Source of the DNA: Dendrolimus kikuchii
Lineage: Eukaryota > Arthropoda > Insecta > Lepidoptera > Lasiocampidae
Direction of reading: 5' to 3'
Length of the DNA: 64,000 bases
Assembly: GCA_019925095.2 (NCBI GenBank)
Contig: CM034413.1
Span: forward strand, 997,001-1,061,000
A program made the translations under genes and the position numbers. The notes under the pieces are model-generated. The model had not been told where the DNA came from. It ran no database searches and worked only from the letters and a program-made list of their open reading frames with translations. Positions 63,601-64,000 of this stretch are shown here, piece after piece (the first letter of the stretch is position 1; every line of letters starts with the position of its first letter).

Positions 63601-64000
63601 CCAGATCGTCAAAGTTGCCACCGCGCGCGGCTTCTGACTATTTTTAGTTATTGGCCTCACTAAGCAAAAATGACGTAACAGCTCGATGATCACAAATAAT
63701 TCGATTGTTTTGGGAACAATTCCTTGCTTGCAAAAGTTATTAACTTTTGTTTTGTTCTAACAAGCGCCAATAAACACAGGTCAAAAGTCTTTATTTCATC
63801 TTCCCAAAATCTGGCCTGAAATTAGCCAAGGAAATAATTGTAATCCTGTATATCTCGTCTATAGATAATACATGTTTCAGTAACTTGCGAATTATTTAAT
63901 GGATAATAACCTTAAAGCTAAACAAGTAAAGCTCTGTTACCTGTCGAACGCAGTTACTTGCAAAGGGCCTTTACGAGGCGCTTCCAGTGCAAGTCGATCG
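63601..64000. other. No gene recognised
   Basis: No repeat match or convincing frame to the end of the window. Confidence 0.35.

Overview
The window is animal, almost certainly lepidopteran (moth or butterfly), nuclear DNA. It is AT-rich, has no operon-like gene arrangement, and nearly all recognisable sequence is transposable-element (TE) derived. The evidence for Lepidoptera is the combination of CR1-like LINE 3' tails, short Helitrons ending in CTAG, tRNA-derived SINE fragments with the lepidopteran-type body, and many 5'-truncated RTE-like LINE tails. I could not identify one host protein-coding gene with confidence. The only candidate host element is a possible short exon or recursive splice site at 32171-32248.

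Two internally structured LTR retrotransposons dominate. A BEL/Pao element (9274-15623) has gag, protease, RT/RNase H and a partial integrase. Its 5' LTR is truncated, its 3' LTR is complete, and its coding region carries a C-run frameshift, an in-frame TGA and an internal deletion in the integrase. A related solo LTR lies at 2914-3522 with a 5-bp target-site duplication (TSD). A Ty1/copia element (40131-44759) has a 153-bp LTR segment identical at both ends, a copia-type tRNA-iMet primer site, and a gag-pol frame broken by two TGA codons and two 1-bp indels. A tandem repeat of about 90-100 bp (44785-45400) follows it directly.

The rest is a nested mosaic of a few recurring families, named here for convenience. 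SINE-A is about 315 bp, has more than 20 copies, and shares its 3' tail with the CR1-like LINE at 5615-6031. RTE-C is a set of 5'-truncated LINE tails ending in (ATGT)n, mostly with 8-15 bp TSDs. Retroposon-B has a near-palindromic 3' motif, an A-rich tail and 10-14 bp TSDs. LTR-D is a family of solo LTRs (TGTTACGA...CGTAACA) with 4-bp TSDs. There are also several Helitron types, TIR/MITE elements and tRNA-derived SINEs. Many insertions are dated relative to one another by nesting, and two have homologous empty sites elsewhere in the window.

Layout: 1-9.2 kb, mixed repeats; 9.3-15.6 kb, BEL/Pao; 15.8-17.7 kb, a TIR element carrying nested Helitrons and RTE-C; 17.7-40 kb, SINE-A, RTE-C, Retroposon-B, LTR-D and Helitrons in short AT-rich spacers; 40.1-45.4 kb, copia and minisatellite; 45.5-64 kb, more of the same families. 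The most unusual structure is a 698-bp block at 30121-30818 with one 11-bp TSD. It consists of an RTE-C copy, flanking DNA also found next to the RTE-C copy at 20.7 kb, part of an LTR-D, and a second RTE-C 3' end. It looks like a 3'-transduction or template-switch event.
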